Part shown: positions 62,231 to 62,803 of the stretch, piece by piece | Numbering within the stretch: position 1 is the stretch's first letter | Layout: every line of letters starts with the position of its first letter | Assembly: GCA_964616755.1 (NCBI GenBank) | Contig: CAZTSI010000018.1 | Span: forward strand, 1 to 62,803 | Origin: CAYNFR01 sp964616755 | Lineage (GTDB): Bacteria; Bacteroidota; Bacteroidia; Chitinophagales; Saprospiraceae | DNA length: 62,803 nucleotides | Direction of reading: 5' to 3' | Notes under the pieces: generated by a model | The model's database searches: none | What the model saw: only the letters and a program-made list of their open reading frames with translations | Told to the model about the DNA's origin: nothing | Position numbers and translations under genes: made by a program

Positions 62231-62803
62231 GTGTTACCTAAAAAGCCCATACTGATTCTTTTGTGCCTAATGGCCGCAAGGCTAATAGTCTCGGGACAGA
62301 GTATTCGTACAGAGTACGGCAAAAATCGCGTACAGTACCATGATGACTTTTCGAAATGGTGGGAATATGAGACGGAGAATTTCTTTGTTTATTGGTACGG
62401 AAAAGGTCTGAATGTGGCACAGTCGGCCATACAAATAGCCGAGGCCAATTATCCGAGTATTCAAAATCTCGTAGAGCATCGCATCAATGATAAAATAGAA
62501 ATTATCGTCTATGTGGATCTGGCCGACTTAAAACAAAGCAATATCGGCATTCAAGAGATCTTTGAAACTCGCCATGAGCGGACAAAGGTTATCGGCTCAA
62601 AAATATTCGTACACTTCGACGGTAACCACCAACATCTTGAGCGCAGAATACGCGAAGGGATTGCAGAGGTGTTTTTCAATTCTATGTATCATGCGGGGGG
62701 GCTGCAAGAAGTTGTGACGAGTGACCCAGAATTAGACTTGCCAAATTGGTATCGACAAGGTTTTGTAAGTTTTGCGGGGGGGGGGTGGGATTACCTGATG
62801 GAA
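62231..62803 (+). CDS. PD40/TolB-like exported protein, 3'-truncated
   Basis: Partial, 191 codons up to the right edge with no stop. The GTG at 62231 gives a signal peptide (LPKKPILILLCLMAARLIVSGQS). Then come RVQYHDDFSKWWEYETENFF, IEIIVYVDLADLKQSNIGI, KIFVHFDGNHQHLERRIREG and LPNWYRQGFVSF. By memory this matches the N-terminal region of large Bacteroidota proteins whose later part has PD40 (TolB-like propeller) repeats. Function unknown, envelope-located. A run of ten G at 62776-62785 lies near the edge; the frame stays open through it. Confidence 0.6.
   Translation, partial: MLPKKPILILLCLMAARLIVSGQSIRTEYGKNRVQYHDDFSKWWEYETENFFVYWYGKGLNVAQSAIQIAEANYPSIQNLVEHRINDKIEIIVYVDLADLKQSNIGIQEIFETRHERTKVIGSKIFVHFDGNHQHLERRIREGIAEVFFNSMYHAGGLQEVVTSDPELDLPNWYRQGFVSFAGGGWDYLME

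Noticed and set aside
1..62803. CRISPR arrays, intact insertion sequences, rRNA, tmRNA or a replication origin
   Set aside because: No regularly spaced repeats, terminal inverted repeats with a transposase, or conserved RNA gene cores were seen apart from one tRNA.

Overview
The window is chromosomal DNA from a member of the Bacteroidota, probably a gliding or Saprospirae-like lineage (the lineage is an inference). The support is a very large SprA translocon subunit (2452 aa), PorQ and GldB (type IX secretion and gliding), a FecR/STN-type TonB receptor pair, a Bacteroidota-type ECF sigma factor, and TTTG-n19-TAnnTTTG-like promoters. Most of it is ordinary housekeeping and envelope sequence. 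No CRISPR array, prophage or intact insertion sequence was seen.

Layout. 1-7.3 kb: a left-truncated zinc metalloprotease, then porQ, a rhodanese lipoprotein and an O-antigen ligase-like protein in one overlapping run, then a flavin reductase overlapping an LptF/G permease, then an ECF sigma factor with its own terminator. 7.3-10.3 kb: decayed sequence, then a minus-strand S74-chaperone adhesin interrupted by 100 N flanked by identical 55-bp ends. 10.4-18.3 kb: an alpha/beta hydrolase, a di-iron fatty-acid hydroxylase fused to two CDGSH iron-sulfur motifs, a tRNA-Met(CAU) with an odd T loop, an OmpA-like protein, a TauE/SafE permease, L-serine dehydratase and Tex. 18.4-22.8 kb: a copper island in which only the copA ATPase is intact. 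The HYC_CC_PP-type protein before it and the metal-binding lipoprotein after it are frameshifted, and other gene remnants lie nearby.

22.8-33.1 kb (minus strand): sprA, a small membrane protein, mutL and a rhomboid protease, closely spaced. 33.2-40 kb: a DJ-1/PfpI protein, a YbiT-like ABC-F ATPase, a lipoprotein/isomerase-like/MFS group, two unknown proteins and gldB. 40-48.3 kb: nadC, a structured intergenic region with a possible 35-aa membrane protein, then LacI regulator, hydrolase, CtpA protease and tsaB in series, then two ArsR-type regulators, a DUF6580-type membrane protein with a structured leader, and a DsbA-like protein. 48.3-49.0 kb: a GC-rich island of broken reading frames. 49-52.8 kb (minus strand): rsfS-ftsH-flavin oxidoreductase. 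52.9-57 kb: a zincin-like lipoprotein, a FecR protein and an STN-TonB receptor with no adjacent sigma factor. 57-62.8 kb: rnhB, an Asp-box beta-propeller exoprotein, an AI-2E-family permease and a right-truncated PD40/TolB-like gene.

The envelope genes form a theme: SprA exports cargo, PorQ belongs to the attachment complex that joins cargo to A-LPS, an O-antigen ligase-like protein sits beside porQ, LptF/G moves LPS, and GldB supports gliding. The observations most worth checking are the hydroxylase-CDGSH fusion, the swapped 54-58 pair in the tRNA T loop, the probably spurious assembly gap in the adhesin, the zincin/FecR/TonB operon, the decayed copper accessory genes and the GC-rich island.
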